A stretch of DNA of 64,000 nucleotides, from assembly GCA_002841765.1 (NCBI GenBank), contig PHAV01000002.1, positions 137,604 to 201,603 of the forward strand, read 5' to 3'. Position numbers and translations under genes: made by a program. Below, piece by piece: positions 8,420-16,290 of the stretch. Each line of letters opens with the position of its first letter. The first letter of the stretch is position 1. The stretch is from Deltaproteobacteria bacterium HGW-Deltaproteobacteria-4. GTDB taxonomy: Bacteria > Desulfobacterota > Desulfuromonadia > Desulfuromonadales > UBA2197. Under the pieces are notes generated by a model. It did not search any database and was not told the origin of the DNA. It was given only the letters and a program-made list of their open reading frames with translations.

Positions 8420-9415
8420 ATGATGGCTTCAAAACTACCACAAAGGATCACGGTCTCTGCGACCGTTGCCAAGATTGTCGGTAAAGACGTTTCCTATGCA
8501 GATCGTCTCGCCGCTGCCTGGGGCGAAACGACTCTGGCCGGGCGGGATCTGGTCACCGCCCTTTATTTTCTTTATTGTGGCGGTGATCGCGAAATTCGCG
8601 CTGCCGGTGTGCGCACACTCCGTCAATATCCACTGGAGTTTTTGATCGCAGTGGCGGCTCTGCCTGATTTATCCCCGAGGATCCTCCATTTTCTCGCCCG
8701 GGTGCGGGGGAGTGAGCCCTTGCTTTTTCAGGAAATTCTTGATAATCCAGCATGTCCTCAAGAGAGCTTGGTCTTCTTGCTGGAGCGTGCCGACCGCCAT
8801 CTTCTTCCGCTGATTTTTGAGCGAGAAACGCTGTGGCGGGCCTTTCCGGAAACGGTCAGCGCTTTGTTAAACAATACGCAGCTGACCGAGGAAGAGCGTT
8901 CAGCTCTTGTCAATATGGTAGATCCGGATTTTACTGCCGAGGTGGAAGATGAAGAGGAGGCAGTTGTTGACGAGGAGTCTTTCCCCCCTGACGAAGAGAA
9001 TTATTCCAAATATCAGCTGGCTCTCGACATGGGGGTTTCCGAAAAGATCAAGATGGCGCTGACCGGCGATAAGGAGTGGCGCTCTATCTTCCTCAAGGAC
9101 TCTAATAAACTGGTTAATACTGCTGTCCTCAAAAATCCGCGCATAACCGACGGTGAGGTTCTGGCCGTTTGTAAGAATAAAACATCGAGTGAAGAGTTGA
9201 TTCGTATTGTTCTCGTCAATAAGGATTGGATCAAGCTGCTATCCATCCGATCCGCCTTGGTCAGCCATCCGAAGACGCCGATCGCCTCGGCGTTGCGTTT
9301 TATGGATTATTTGACGATAAAAGAGCTTAAAGATCTCAGTAAAAGTAAAAGTGTCTCGCAGGTTGTTGTCTCTGCCGCCCGCCGCGTACTGGCTGATAAA
9401 GCGAAAAAGAAGTAG
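8420..9415 (+). CDS. Conserved protein of unknown function with alpha-helical repeats
   Basis: 331 residues, no signal peptide or membrane segment. Two helical halves (about 1-165 and 195-325) flank a highly acidic linker (about 168-192). The pattern of short Leu-rich helices, with phrases such as NPRITDGEVL and HPKTPIASALR, resembles HEAT-like or leucine-rich-variant repeats, which usually serve as protein-binding scaffolds. It is only 24 bases downstream of the SPOR-domain gene and probably co-transcribed, so a link to envelope or division is possible but not shown. I do not recognise a named family. Confidence 0.75.
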   Translation: MMASKLPQRITVSATVAKIVGKDVSYADRLAAAWGETTLAGRDLVTALYFLYCGGDREIRAAGVRTLRQYPLEFLIAVAALPDLSPRILHFLARVRGSEPLLFQEILDNPACPQESLVFLLERADRHLLPLIFERETLWRAFPETVSALLNNTQLTEEERSALVNMVDPDFTAEVEDEEEAVVDEESFPPDEENYSKYQLALDMGVSEKIKMALTGDKEWRSIFLKDSNKLVNTAVLKNPRITDGEVLAVCKNKTSSEELIRIVLVNKDWIKLLSIRSALVSHPKTPIASALRFMDYLTIKELKDLSKSKSVSQVVVSAARRVLADKAKKK

Positions 9416-9767
9416 TGTCGGCATTGTCAATTATGCAAAGCGTTCAAGGTTTCTGCGGCAAACGACGAACATCAATTTATGTTTTTGAAAAGTTGCGCCT
9501 GGCTACCATCGCCCCCCCTTGTCACCTTATCCGACTCTTTCTCCTTCCGTTTCAGCATCTTTTGATGGCCGACACCAAGAAGCTCTGGTCATCGATTCCA
9601 TTCCGAATTGACTTGCGTCAATAGTAATTTTCCTGACTTCTGTTAAAGTTTGAGAAAATTTATTTTTGGTGACCGGGCTTAAAGGGTGACCGCATCCTTT
9701 TCCCCCTGTCAACAGCCTCTCAACTCGACCGAAACTGGTTCGGTCATTCATTCAGAAGGAGGAAAAG
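9416..9767 (+). promoter_or_regulatory. Regulatory gap upstream of the octaheme nitrite reductase
   Basis: 352 bases without a credible gene. It contains a perfect 6-N4-6 palindrome at 9607-9622 (listed separately), a direct repeat GGTGACCG at 9668-9675 and 9685-9692 spaced one and a half turns apart, and a 7-bp inverted repeat at 9727-9733 / 9739-9745 just ahead of the AGGAGG ribosome-binding site. I could not assign a convincing -35/-10 pair. Confidence 0.45.
9607..9622. promoter_or_regulatory. FNR/HcpR-like palindromic operator
   Basis: ATTGAC-TTGC-GTCAAT is a perfect inverted repeat of two 6-base arms with a 4-base spacer, 145 bases before the start of the octaheme nitrite reductase. The arm and spacer geometry is that of FNR/DNR/HcpR-type Crp-family sites (TTGAY-N4-RTCAA). 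Confidence 0.5.
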
Positions 9768-11354
9768 ATGATGCGCAACAGGATGTGGACGCTGTCGTTA
9801 GCAGCGGTCGTACTGCTTGGAAGTGGGTTGCCAGGGCTATCGCAAGCCAAGGACGTTAACAAAAATGATTGTTTCTCCTGTCATGCAGAGGTGGAAAAGC
9901 TTTATAGCGGCTCGACCCACGGCAAGCTCGCCTGCGAGACCTGTCATTCCGGCCTCGCCGATCATCTTAAAGATGACGCGGTCAAACCGGTGACCAGTCT
10001 CGAACTCTCCACCTGCGGCAAGTGTCATAAAGATCAGTACGAAAGTTTTTATCGCGTCAACTGGGATGCGCAGGCGCGTAAAGAAAAGGGGGATCCGACA
10101 GGCCGTTCGCCGATGCAGGATAAACTCATTGCCCCGCACGGCTTTACCAAAGAGCATAACGAGCCGCGCAGTCATGCATTCATGGTCGTCGACCAGCTTT
10201 CTGTTGATCGTTTCGCTGCCGGCCGCTACCAATTTAAGGATTCCTTCGGCTACACCCGCCCCGGCCGGACCTGGGATGTTCTCACCGATACCGGCAAAAC
10301 CTATCCGAAAGAAGTCTCCGCTGCCGCCGGTAATCCGGTCTGTCTGCAATGCAAGACCAACGATTTGACCCTGACCTGGAAACATATGGGAGATAAAGAT
10401 CCCAAAGCGAAATGGGATCGCACCTCGGACGTCAATGAATTGATCAAAGATGTCAACAATCCGGTCGGTTGTATCGGCTGTCATGATCCGCATGCCGCCA
10501 AGCCGCGTATTGTTCGCGATGCCCTCATCGAAGGTGTTGAGCGGGACGGTGCCCGGCCTTATGATGCTGATAAAGGCAAAGGTCTAGTTGAAATCATCTC
10601 ATTCCGTGACGATTTCCGCAAGATCGGTCTGGTGTCAAAGAAAAATTCGAACCTGCTCTGCGGCCAGTGTCACGTGGAATATAACTGTAACGGCGGCTTT
10701 GAGCCCGAGAGTGGCGATAAGGTGACGATGGCCGATCGCCGCGCCAATCACTTCCCGATGAAGAATGCTCTGGATCTCCTTGCTCATTATGACAAGATCA
10801 AATTTCGTGATTTCAAACATGCCGTCACCGGGGCGCGTCTGGTTAAACTCCAACATCCCGAGATGGAGACCTACTGGGGGAGCGTGCACGATCTCGCCGG
10901 GGTCGGTTGTTCGGATTGTCACATGCCGAAAGAGAAGAACAAGGTTGGCAAGACCTTCAGTAGCCATCAGGTCGTCCGTCCTAAGCACCACGTCAAGGAG
11001 AGCTGCCTCGGTTGTCACCCGAAATCGAGTGTCGAAGAGAAGCTCTATCAGATCCAGGCGGTACAGAACTACACCCGCGGAAAAATGCGTGAAGCGGAAG
11101 CGGCCATCGGTCAATTGATCGATACCTATGCTAAAGCCAAGGAAAAAGGTGTCAAAGAAGAAGTTCTTGCCCAGGCGCGGCAGCAACATGAAATTGCGCA
11201 TGTTCTTTGGGAGTGGTGGACGGCTGAAAACAGCGACGGCTGGCACAATCCCAAGTTGGCCCAGACCAGTCTCTTCGATGCGATCATTGCCGCGAAGAAA
11301 GGGACGGATCTTTTGACAGCGGCGATGGCACCACCGGTACCTGCCGCCAAGTAG
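9768..11354 (+). CDS. Octaheme nitrite reductase (NrfA-related, ONR type)
   Basis: 528 residues with a Sec signal peptide (1-27, cut after SQA), so periplasmic. Eight heme-binding sites: CFSCH (35), CETCH (56), CGKCH (83), then the catalytic-type CLQCK (192-196, Lys196 as axial ligand), CIGCH (235), CGQCH (298), CSDCH (381) and CLGCH (413). The last five match pentaheme NrfA; the first three are an added N-terminal module, as in the octaheme nitrite reductase of Thioalkalivibrio. Other active-site counterparts are Tyr305, Gln362-His363 and probably Arg134. Cys307 sits two residues after Tyr305, the spacing at which the Thioalkalivibrio enzyme forms a Tyr-Cys thioether. Expected reaction: six-electron reduction of nitrite to ammonium; such enzymes also act on hydroxylamine and sulfite. 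No NrfH-type quinol oxidase gene is adjacent. Confidence 0.92.
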   Translation: MMRNRMWTLSLAAVVLLGSGLPGLSQAKDVNKNDCFSCHAEVEKLYSGSTHGKLACETCHSGLADHLKDDAVKPVTSLELSTCGKCHKDQYESFYRVNWDAQARKEKGDPTGRSPMQDKLIAPHGFTKEHNEPRSHAFMVVDQLSVDRFAAGRYQFKDSFGYTRPGRTWDVLTDTGKTYPKEVSAAAGNPVCLQCKTNDLTLTWKHMGDKDPKAKWDRTSDVNELIKDVNNPVGCIGCHDPHAAKPRIVRDALIEGVERDGARPYDADKGKGLVEIISFRDDFRKIGLVSKKNSNLLCGQCHVEYNCNGGFEPESGDKVTMADRRANHFPMKNALDLLAHYDKIKFRDFKHAVTGARLVKLQHPEMETYWGSVHDLAGVGCSDCHMPKEKNKVGKTFSSHQVVRPKHHVKESCLGCHPKSSVEEKLYQIQAVQNYTRGKMREAEAAIGQLIDTYAKAKEKGVKEEVLAQARQQHEIAHVLWEWWTAENSDGWHNPKLAQTSLFDAIIAAKKGTDLLTAAMAPPVPAAK

Positions 11355-11381
11355 TGATATAACCGGCAATGATCATGCTAT

Positions 11382-11420
11382 AAACAAGACGGGGTCCGCA
11401 TTATGGACCCCGTCTTGTTT
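11382..11420 (+). terminator. Strong hairpin terminator after the octaheme nitrite reductase
   Basis: A perfect 16-bp stem (11382-11397 with 11405-11420) and 7-base loop, 27 bases past the stop codon. It ends in TTT, with a longer T run a few bases later. Confidence 0.8.
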
Positions 11421-11495
11421 GTGGAGATTTTTTCCTGTTTCTGCCATAATCTCGCGACGCTACGGTGCGTAAGTATTACCCCAGGAGTAACTCGC

Positions 11496-12167
11496 GTGGC
11501 AGATGATTTCATTGGAAAACCGGTCAGGAACGGCTTTATTCACCATCTCAAAACCAGTTTGGTGGCGGGACTCCTCGTCGTCATTCCGGTCGGTTTGACC
11601 ATCTTCATTCTCAAATTCCTTTTTAATCTCGCCGATGGTTTTCTCGGGCCCTTGATTGGCAGTATTGTCCGTGTCTTCTATGTCGATAGTGAATATATCC
11701 CCGGACTCGGCGTTGTCGCCGGTTTACTCGTCATCTATCTAAGCGGGGTGCTGACCGCCAACTTTCTTGGCCGCCGCTTTCTGACCCTCTCCGAAAATTT
11801 GCTGTGCCGCATCCCCTTGGTGAAGTCGATCTATTCTTCGTCTAAACAGGTGACTCAGGTCTTCTCTTCTAGTGGTAAAGAAGAGCGGCGGGCGGTCTTT
11901 GTCGAGTATCCGAGCGCGGGAAGCTATGCCATCGGCTTTCAAATGACCAGTCTGGAATCGATGGAAAATAATCGATTTTGCAGTATTTTTGTGCCGACGG
12001 CACCTAATCCGACTTCCGGTTTCATCCTCTATGTGGCTGAGGCGAAGGTCTTTCCTGCTCCTTTCGGTGTTGAAGAGGCGATGAAAATCATTGTCTCGGG
12101 TGGAGTAGTTGCACCGGCGATGATCAATGTCAGCCGGACGCAACTCGCTGCCGAGAAGGGTCTATGA
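11496..12167 (+). CDS. DUF502 family inner-membrane protein
   Basis: 223 residues from GTG 11496, which has AGGAG 8 bases upstream. An in-frame ATG at 11403 lies inside the preceding terminator hairpin and encodes atypical residues, so I reject it. Two transmembrane helices are clear (about 19-45 and 68-92), followed by a soluble domain with VFVEYPSAGSYAIGF and FVPTAPNPTSGF, hallmarks of DUF502. The family has no established biochemical function. Its stop overlaps the start of the Smr gene by 4 bases (ATGA), indicating translational coupling. Confidence 0.85.
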   Translation: MADDFIGKPVRNGFIHHLKTSLVAGLLVVIPVGLTIFILKFLFNLADGFLGPLIGSIVRVFYVDSEYIPGLGVVAGLLVIYLSGVLTANFLGRRFLTLSENLLCRIPLVKSIYSSSKQVTQVFSSSGKEERRAVFVEYPSAGSYAIGFQMTSLESMENNRFCSIFVPTAPNPTSGFILYVAEAKVFPAPFGVEEAMKIIVSGGVVAPAMINVSRTQLAAEKGL

Positions 12168-12460
12168 CTTGTCTCGATGAAGAGATCCCGGAAGTGATCG
12201 AACTGCCGATCGATGGCTGTCTAGATCTCCATGCTTTTGCGCCAAAAGATTGCAAGACTTTGATCCCGGATTATCTCGCTCTCTGCGCTGAGCGTGGCAT
12301 CTTTGAGGTGCGCATTATTCACGGAAAAGGGCACGGTATCCTGCAGCGTTCGGTGCATGCCATTCTGACGCGTCTGCCGTTTGTGGCGCATTTTTGTCTC
12401 GCCGATGGCAGTGGTGGCGGATGGGGCGCAACGATGGTGACCTTATATCGAGAAAAATGA
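12164..12460 (+). CDS. Small Smr (MutS2 C-terminal-type) domain protein
   Basis: 98 residues that are almost entirely one Smr domain: LDLHAF near residue 20 and IIHGKGHGIL near 52. Smr domains bind or nick nucleic acids; stand-alone versions have been linked to rescue of stalled ribosomes and to DNA repair, but this one cannot be assigned to a process. It overlaps the DUF502 gene by 4 bases and is followed 52 bases later by the Crp/Fnr gene. Confidence 0.88.
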   Translation: MTCLDEEIPEVIELPIDGCLDLHAFAPKDCKTLIPDYLALCAERGIFEVRIIHGKGHGILQRSVHAILTRLPFVAHFCLADGSGGGWGATMVTLYREK

Positions 12461-12512
12461 TTATTCATGGTGATACGTTCGCCCTGTAACTTAAAATAAC
12501 GAGGTGTAGAAA

Positions 12513-13187
12513 ATGGATCTGCCCAAAATTATCCGTCAGTCCCCACTGTTTGCCGGTAGCACCGATGAGGATATCTCCGCCATCCTGCGCATCTGCAAGG
12601 TCAGGGAATACGAACGTGGCGAAGTTCTCTTTGATGAAGGGGATGTTGCCCAAGGTTTTTACATCGTCGCCGTCGGTCGGGTGAAGGTCTATAAACTCTC
12701 TCCGGAAGGTAAGGAACGCATCCTGCACGTCGTGCAACCGGGTGGCAACTTTGCTGAGGCGGCGATCTTTGCTGACGGACTTTACCCGGCGAGTGCCGAA
12801 CCGCTGGAGAAGTCGACGCTGATCTTCTTTCCCAAGCGCGATTTCCTCGATCTTCTTGCCGAGCAGGGGCGGATCGCCATCAATATGATCGGAGGTTTGT
12901 CTCGTTTTCTTCGTCTCTTTGCCAGTCAGATTGAAGAACTCACCTTCCGTGACGTCCCCTCACGTTTGGCCCGTTACCTTCTGGATCTCGGCAATGAGCA
13001 AAACGGCGCGGTTGAATTACCGACCTCCAAGTCGGCGATTGCTTCGCGTCTCGGCACGGTGAGCGAAACCCTTTCCCGTACCTTCCGCAAACTGAGCGAT
13101 GAAGGGTTGATCCGCGTCGAGGGGAAGACCATCGTCATCCTTGATGCCGAACGTCTGAGTGATCTCGCTGATCGTTTTGTCAGTTGA
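12513..13187 (+). CDS. Crp/Fnr-family transcriptional regulator
   Basis: 224 residues. An N-terminal cyclic-nucleotide-binding-type beta-barrel (about 5-120) is joined by the dimer helix to a C-terminal winged helix (about 145-220). The recognition helix reads TVSETLSRTFRKL and carries the E-xx-SR signature of FNR-type proteins, which contact TTGA half-sites. Only one cysteine is present in the sensor part (in RICKVRE), so an FNR iron-sulfur cluster is unlikely; a DNR/HcpR-like nitrosative sensor would fit better. A matching palindrome lies 2.9 kb upstream, before the octaheme nitrite reductase, which makes that gene a candidate target. Confidence 0.88.
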   Translation: MDLPKIIRQSPLFAGSTDEDISAILRICKVREYERGEVLFDEGDVAQGFYIVAVGRVKVYKLSPEGKERILHVVQPGGNFAEAAIFADGLYPASAEPLEKSTLIFFPKRDFLDLLAEQGRIAINMIGGLSRFLRLFASQIEELTFRDVPSRLARYLLDLGNEQNGAVELPTSKSAIASRLGTVSETLSRTFRKLSDEGLIRVEGKTIVILDAERLSDLADRFVS

Positions 13188-13270
13188 TGGAGCTGAAAGA
13201 AGGGCTTTAGGACTGGCGTAAGCGGTCTGTAGGAGGGGGAATTGCCGGGTAAATTGTGCCCGAATTTTTT

Positions 13271-13297
13271 AGGGGCACCCTTGGTGGGTGCCCCTAC
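13271..13297. repeat. GGGGCACCC hairpin repeat, GTAGGGGC family
   Basis: A perfect 10-bp inverted repeat (13271-13280 with 13286-13295) ending in GCCCCTAC, shared with the copies at 17827 and 24303. It lies between the converging Crp/Fnr and helicase genes and could fold in either transcript. A T run stands only on its left side, so it is not a textbook terminator for either gene. Confidence 0.65.
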
Positions 13298-13307
13298 ATC
13301 AATCTGA

Positions 13308-14633
13308 TCAGTGCCCGCGCTGCGAGCGATTGTTGCGGTGTTTGGGCGGTTGGTTGCCGGTCGGTGCAACCTTTTCGTGGGCCACTGGCGGTTTTGAAGC
13401 CTGGGCCGGCGGTTTCGCTGCACTCCGGGGGGCACCATCCGCAGTTTTGCGGCGCTGTTGCGGCGGGCGCGGCGGCCGGGCGAACTCGACATCTTTCTTC
13501 GGGGCGGCGACGTTGTAATCGAAACCTTCGACCATCCGGCGTTCAATGGGACTGCCGAGGACCCGTTCGATGGAACGGACCATGATCATGTCTTCCCGCG
13601 CCACCAGGGTGAAGGCATCACCACTGCGGGCGGCGCGGCCGGTGCGGCCGATGCGGTGGATATAGGCGTCAGTCGTGGACGGAATATCGTAGTTGATGAC
13701 GTGCGAAATCTTTGAGACGTCGATGCCGCGGGCGGCAATATCGGTTGCCACGAGAATCTGTACCGTGCCGTCGCGAAAGCCGTCGAGAGCCGCCTGGCGG
13801 CGGTTCTGGGACAGGTTCCCCTGCAACGAGGCAGCCTTGTAGCCGAGTTTGCTGAGCTGCTCGTCCAGACGCTTGGCGCGATGTTTGGTGCGGGTGAAGA
13901 TCAGGACCGATTCGGTGTCAGTATGTTTTAATAGCTCGATGACCAGCGCCGTCTTCAGGTGAGGTTCGACCGGGTAAAGGGCGTGACTCACGGTCGCTGC
14001 CGGTGCGACGGTATCGACCTGCACCGTCTGCGGGTTCTTCAGCACTTCGCTGGCGAGACGGTGGATCTCGATCGGCATCGTCGCCGAGAAGAGAAGGGTC
14101 TGGCGTTCTTTGGGGAGATGGGTGAGGAGCTTGCGGATCGCCGGCAGGAAACCCATGTCGAACATCTGGTCGGCCTCGTCTAGGACCAGGACTTCAAGAC
14201 GGGAAAGATCGATGGTCTTCTGCTGGATATGATCGAGGAGACGACCCGGGCAGGCGACGACGATCTCGCTCCCTTTCTTCAGCTTCTGGATCTGCGGATT
14301 GATGCTGACCCCGCCGTAGACTGTGGTGCTGTGCAAGCCGGTCTTCTCGCCGAGAGAGACGAACGATTCGTGAATCTGTTCGGCGAGCTCGCGGGTCGGG
14401 GCGACGATCAGGGCGCGGACATGCCCGCGGTTGCCGCTGTTGACCAAACGGTGGAGGATCGGCAGGGCAAAGGCCGCGGTCTTGCCGGTGCCGGTCTGGG
14501 CGAGGCCCATGACGTCACTGCCGGCCATGACTTTGGGAATGGCCTGTTTCTGGATGGGGGTAGGGGTGTCGTAACCGGCGGCGGTGACCCCGGCGGCGAC
14601 TTTGGGGTGAAGATTGAAGCTGGTGAAATCCAT
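13308..14633 (-). CDS. DEAD-box ATP-dependent RNA helicase (RhlE-like)
   Basis: 441 residues. Helicase core with an early Q motif (PTPIQ), Walker A AQTGTGKT (45-52), PTRE (79-82), DEAD (152-155), SAT, and the motif VI HRIGRTGR. A basic, Pro/Lys/Arg-rich tail of about 70 residues follows and probably adds RNA affinity. Members remodel RNA duplexes in ribosome assembly, mRNA decay or cold response. Sequence style is closest to RhlE/CsdA-type proteins. It has its own promoter and a roughly 100-nt leader containing a terminator-like hairpin. AAAGGATC precedes the ATG. Confidence 0.94.
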   Translation of the reverse strand: MDFTSFNLHPKVAAGVTAAGYDTPTPIQKQAIPKVMAGSDVMGLAQTGTGKTAAFALPILHRLVNSGNRGHVRALIVAPTRELAEQIHESFVSLGEKTGLHSTTVYGGVSINPQIQKLKKGSEIVVACPGRLLDHIQQKTIDLSRLEVLVLDEADQMFDMGFLPAIRKLLTHLPKERQTLLFSATMPIEIHRLASEVLKNPQTVQVDTVAPAATVSHALYPVEPHLKTALVIELLKHTDTESVLIFTRTKHRAKRLDEQLSKLGYKAASLQGNLSQNRRQAALDGFRDGTVQILVATDIAARGIDVSKISHVINYDIPSTTDAYIHRIGRTGRAARSGDAFTLVAREDMIMVRSIERVLGSPIERRMVEGFDYNVAAPKKDVEFARPPRPPQQRRKTADGAPRSAAKPPAQASKPPVAHEKVAPTGNQPPKHRNNRSQRGH

Positions 14634-14681
14634 GTGATCCTTTCAAATGTCCGGATATTTTTTGTCCGGTTCTACTGACCG

Positions 14682-14712
14682 CAAAAAAGGGCCTGGCGGT
14701 ATACCGGGCCCT
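14682..14712 (-). promoter_or_regulatory. Terminator-like attenuator in the helicase leader
   Basis: On the minus strand a 9-bp GC-rich stem (14712-14704 with 14696-14688, one G-U pair) is followed directly by six T residues. It lies 50-80 bases upstream of the helicase ATG and downstream of the predicted promoter. Flanking ACCGC and GCGGT can extend the stem. A second small hairpin (CCGGA...TCCGG) stands between it and the Shine-Dalgarno. Confidence 0.65.
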
Positions 14713-14745
14713 GCGGTGATGTCTGATTCAGTCAAATATTTAAAA

Positions 14746-14775
14746 ACAATAGCAGATTTGATCGTAAAGTGTCAA
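14746..14775 (-). promoter_or_regulatory. Sigma-70 promoter of the helicase gene
   Basis: On the minus strand TTGACA (14775-14770) and TATTGT (14751-14746) are separated by 18 bases. The predicted start, near 14739, leaves a leader of about 105 nt. Confidence 0.65.
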
Positions 14776-15068
14776 GGAGCAGGGCGCGCGGTGCTTGACT
14801 GTCGGGCTCCCTTCAAGTAATTTGGCGAGCGTTTCCAAGTCTAACATTGGAAATGGCGGTCAGCCGCGGATAAGTTCGCATAACATCTGATAAATCAAGA
14901 TGTTCATTGTGTTGATCTGTTTACCCGTCCGGTGAAATATTTGTCACAGATTTTATCTGCCTTTATCCGTAGTTATCCGCTTTTTCAGCGGCTAATGTTT
15001 TTGTTTGATGTCAGATGCTGTGCCATTATCGTAATTACTTAAGTCGCAGAATTCTTTCGAGGTCGTAT
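14776..15068. other. Divergent intergenic region with two inverted repeats
   Basis: No coding potential seen. Two inverted repeats could be operators or hairpins: TTTCCAA/TTGGAAA at 14832-14838 / 14847-14853 and AACATCT/AGATGTT at 14882-14888 / 14898-14904. The stretch next to the methyltransferase gene is AT-rich but holds no clear -35/-10 pair. Confidence 0.4.
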
Positions 15069-16286
15069 ATGCAGAAGAAGGAATGTAAAGAACTGCCCAA
15101 GCTGGTCGTCGGTCCGGAGACGGTGCGGATGCTCGAACTTGGTCATCCCTGGGTCATTGCCGACCGTTTTACCAAGAGTTGGCCGTCGTTCCCCGCTGGT
15201 ACGGTCGCAACCTTGGTGACCGGCGCCGGGGATTTTGTTGCGACCGCTCTTCTCGATCCGCACGATCGCATCGTTGCCCGGATTCTGGCGCGGAAGTCGA
15301 TAGTCCTCAATCGAGAATGGCTGGGGAAGCAGATCGACAAGGCTGTAACTTTGCGGGCGCAGCATGCCCGACTGGAGGGGACCAGTGCTTATCGCCTGAT
15401 CAATGGTGAAGGAGATGGTTTGCCGGGGGTGACGGTCGATCGTTATGGCGACCACCTTCTCCTCCAGCTTTACAGCGAAGCCTGGCGTCCGCATCTTTCC
15501 CTGTTGAGCGCAGAGTTGCAGGCGCGCCTTGCACCCGCAGGGATCTACGAGAAGACCCGCCCGCGGGAAACCCGAGAGCTCGGCGCCCAAGGGGGGAGGA
15601 AGTACAGTCGCCTCCTTGGTGGCCGGCCGGCGCCGGGTCGGAGCGTCGTGCAGGAGAATGGCCTGAATTTTCTGGTAGATCTTGAAGAAGGGCTGAATAC
15701 CGGCCTCTTCCTTGATCAGCGCCGCAACCGATCCGATTTGATGGAGCGGGTGCGGGGTAAGAAGGTGCTCAATCTCTTTGCCTACACCGGTGCATTTTCG
15801 GTGGCGGCTGCCGCCTCCGGCGCAACCCAGGTCAGCAGTGTCGACGTCTCTGCCCCTTATCTCGATTGGGCGCAGGAGAACTTTCGCGCCAACCGTCTTG
15901 ACCCGAAGCGGCATGAGTTTTTAACCGGCGACTGTTTTGCCGTCCTCGCCAATCTACGCAAGGCGCGCCGCACCTTCGATATCATCGTCACCGACCCTCC
16001 GAGTTTTTCGACAACGAGCAAGAGTCGCTTCACCACCCGGCAGGGGACCGCCGAGGTAGTGGCGGCAGCTCTCCCTCTTTTGGCGCCGGGCGGGCTGCTG
16101 GTTACCTGTTCCAATCATCAGAAGGTAGATCTTGCTGATTATCTCAAGGAGTTGCGGCGCGGAGCGTTGCAGGCGGGGAGCGAGCTGCGGGTGATTCAGA
16201 CCTTGGGGCAGCCGGAGGATTTTCCTTTTCCGGTGACCTTTCCTGAGGGGCGTTATCTTAAATATGTGATTGCGGTGCGGGATTAA
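15069..16286 (+). CDS. rlmI: Class I SAM-dependent rRNA (cytosine-C5) methyltransferase, RlmI-like
   Basis: 405 residues from ATG 15069, which has GAGGT upstream; an in-frame ATG at 15015 would add 18 unconserved residues. An N-terminal PUA-type domain (LELGHPWV..DRF) is followed by the Rossmann SAM-binding domain with NLFAYTGAFSVAAA (SAM loop) and DPPSF, the motif IV of this family. RlmI-type enzymes methylate C1962 of 23S rRNA; the target here is inferred from family membership only. The insert around GGRKYSRLLGG fits the RlmI/YccW group. Confidence 0.86.
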   Translation: MQKKECKELPKLVVGPETVRMLELGHPWVIADRFTKSWPSFPAGTVATLVTGAGDFVATALLDPHDRIVARILARKSIVLNREWLGKQIDKAVTLRAQHARLEGTSAYRLINGEGDGLPGVTVDRYGDHLLLQLYSEAWRPHLSLLSAELQARLAPAGIYEKTRPRETRELGAQGGRKYSRLLGGRPAPGRSVVQENGLNFLVDLEEGLNTGLFLDQRRNRSDLMERVRGKKVLNLFAYTGAFSVAAAASGATQVSSVDVSAPYLDWAQENFRANRLDPKRHEFLTGDCFAVLANLRKARRTFDIIVTDPPSFSTTSKSRFTTRQGTAEVVAAALPLLAPGGLLVTCSNHQKVDLADYLKELRRGALQAGSELRVIQTLGQPEDFPFPVTFPEGRYLKYVIAVRD

Positions 16287-16290
16287 ATCA

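Noticed and set aside
9415-9624. Possible 69-residue gene between the unknown gene and the octaheme reductase
   Set aside because: No ribosome-binding site, odd composition, and it covers the FNR/HcpR-like palindrome; better read as regulatory DNA.
9768-11354. Plain pentaheme NrfA or hydroxylamine oxidoreductase
   Set aside because: Eight heme sites exclude pentaheme NrfA; the CXXCK site and QH/Tyr active-site pattern match nitrite reductases, and the Tyr that cross-links to the P460 heme in hydroxylamine oxidoreductase is not evident.
13271-13297. Bidirectional intrinsic terminator between the Crp/Fnr and helicase genes
   Set aside because: The hairpin is strong but lacks a T run on the 3' side in either direction, and its ends match the repeat family, so I list it as a repeat.
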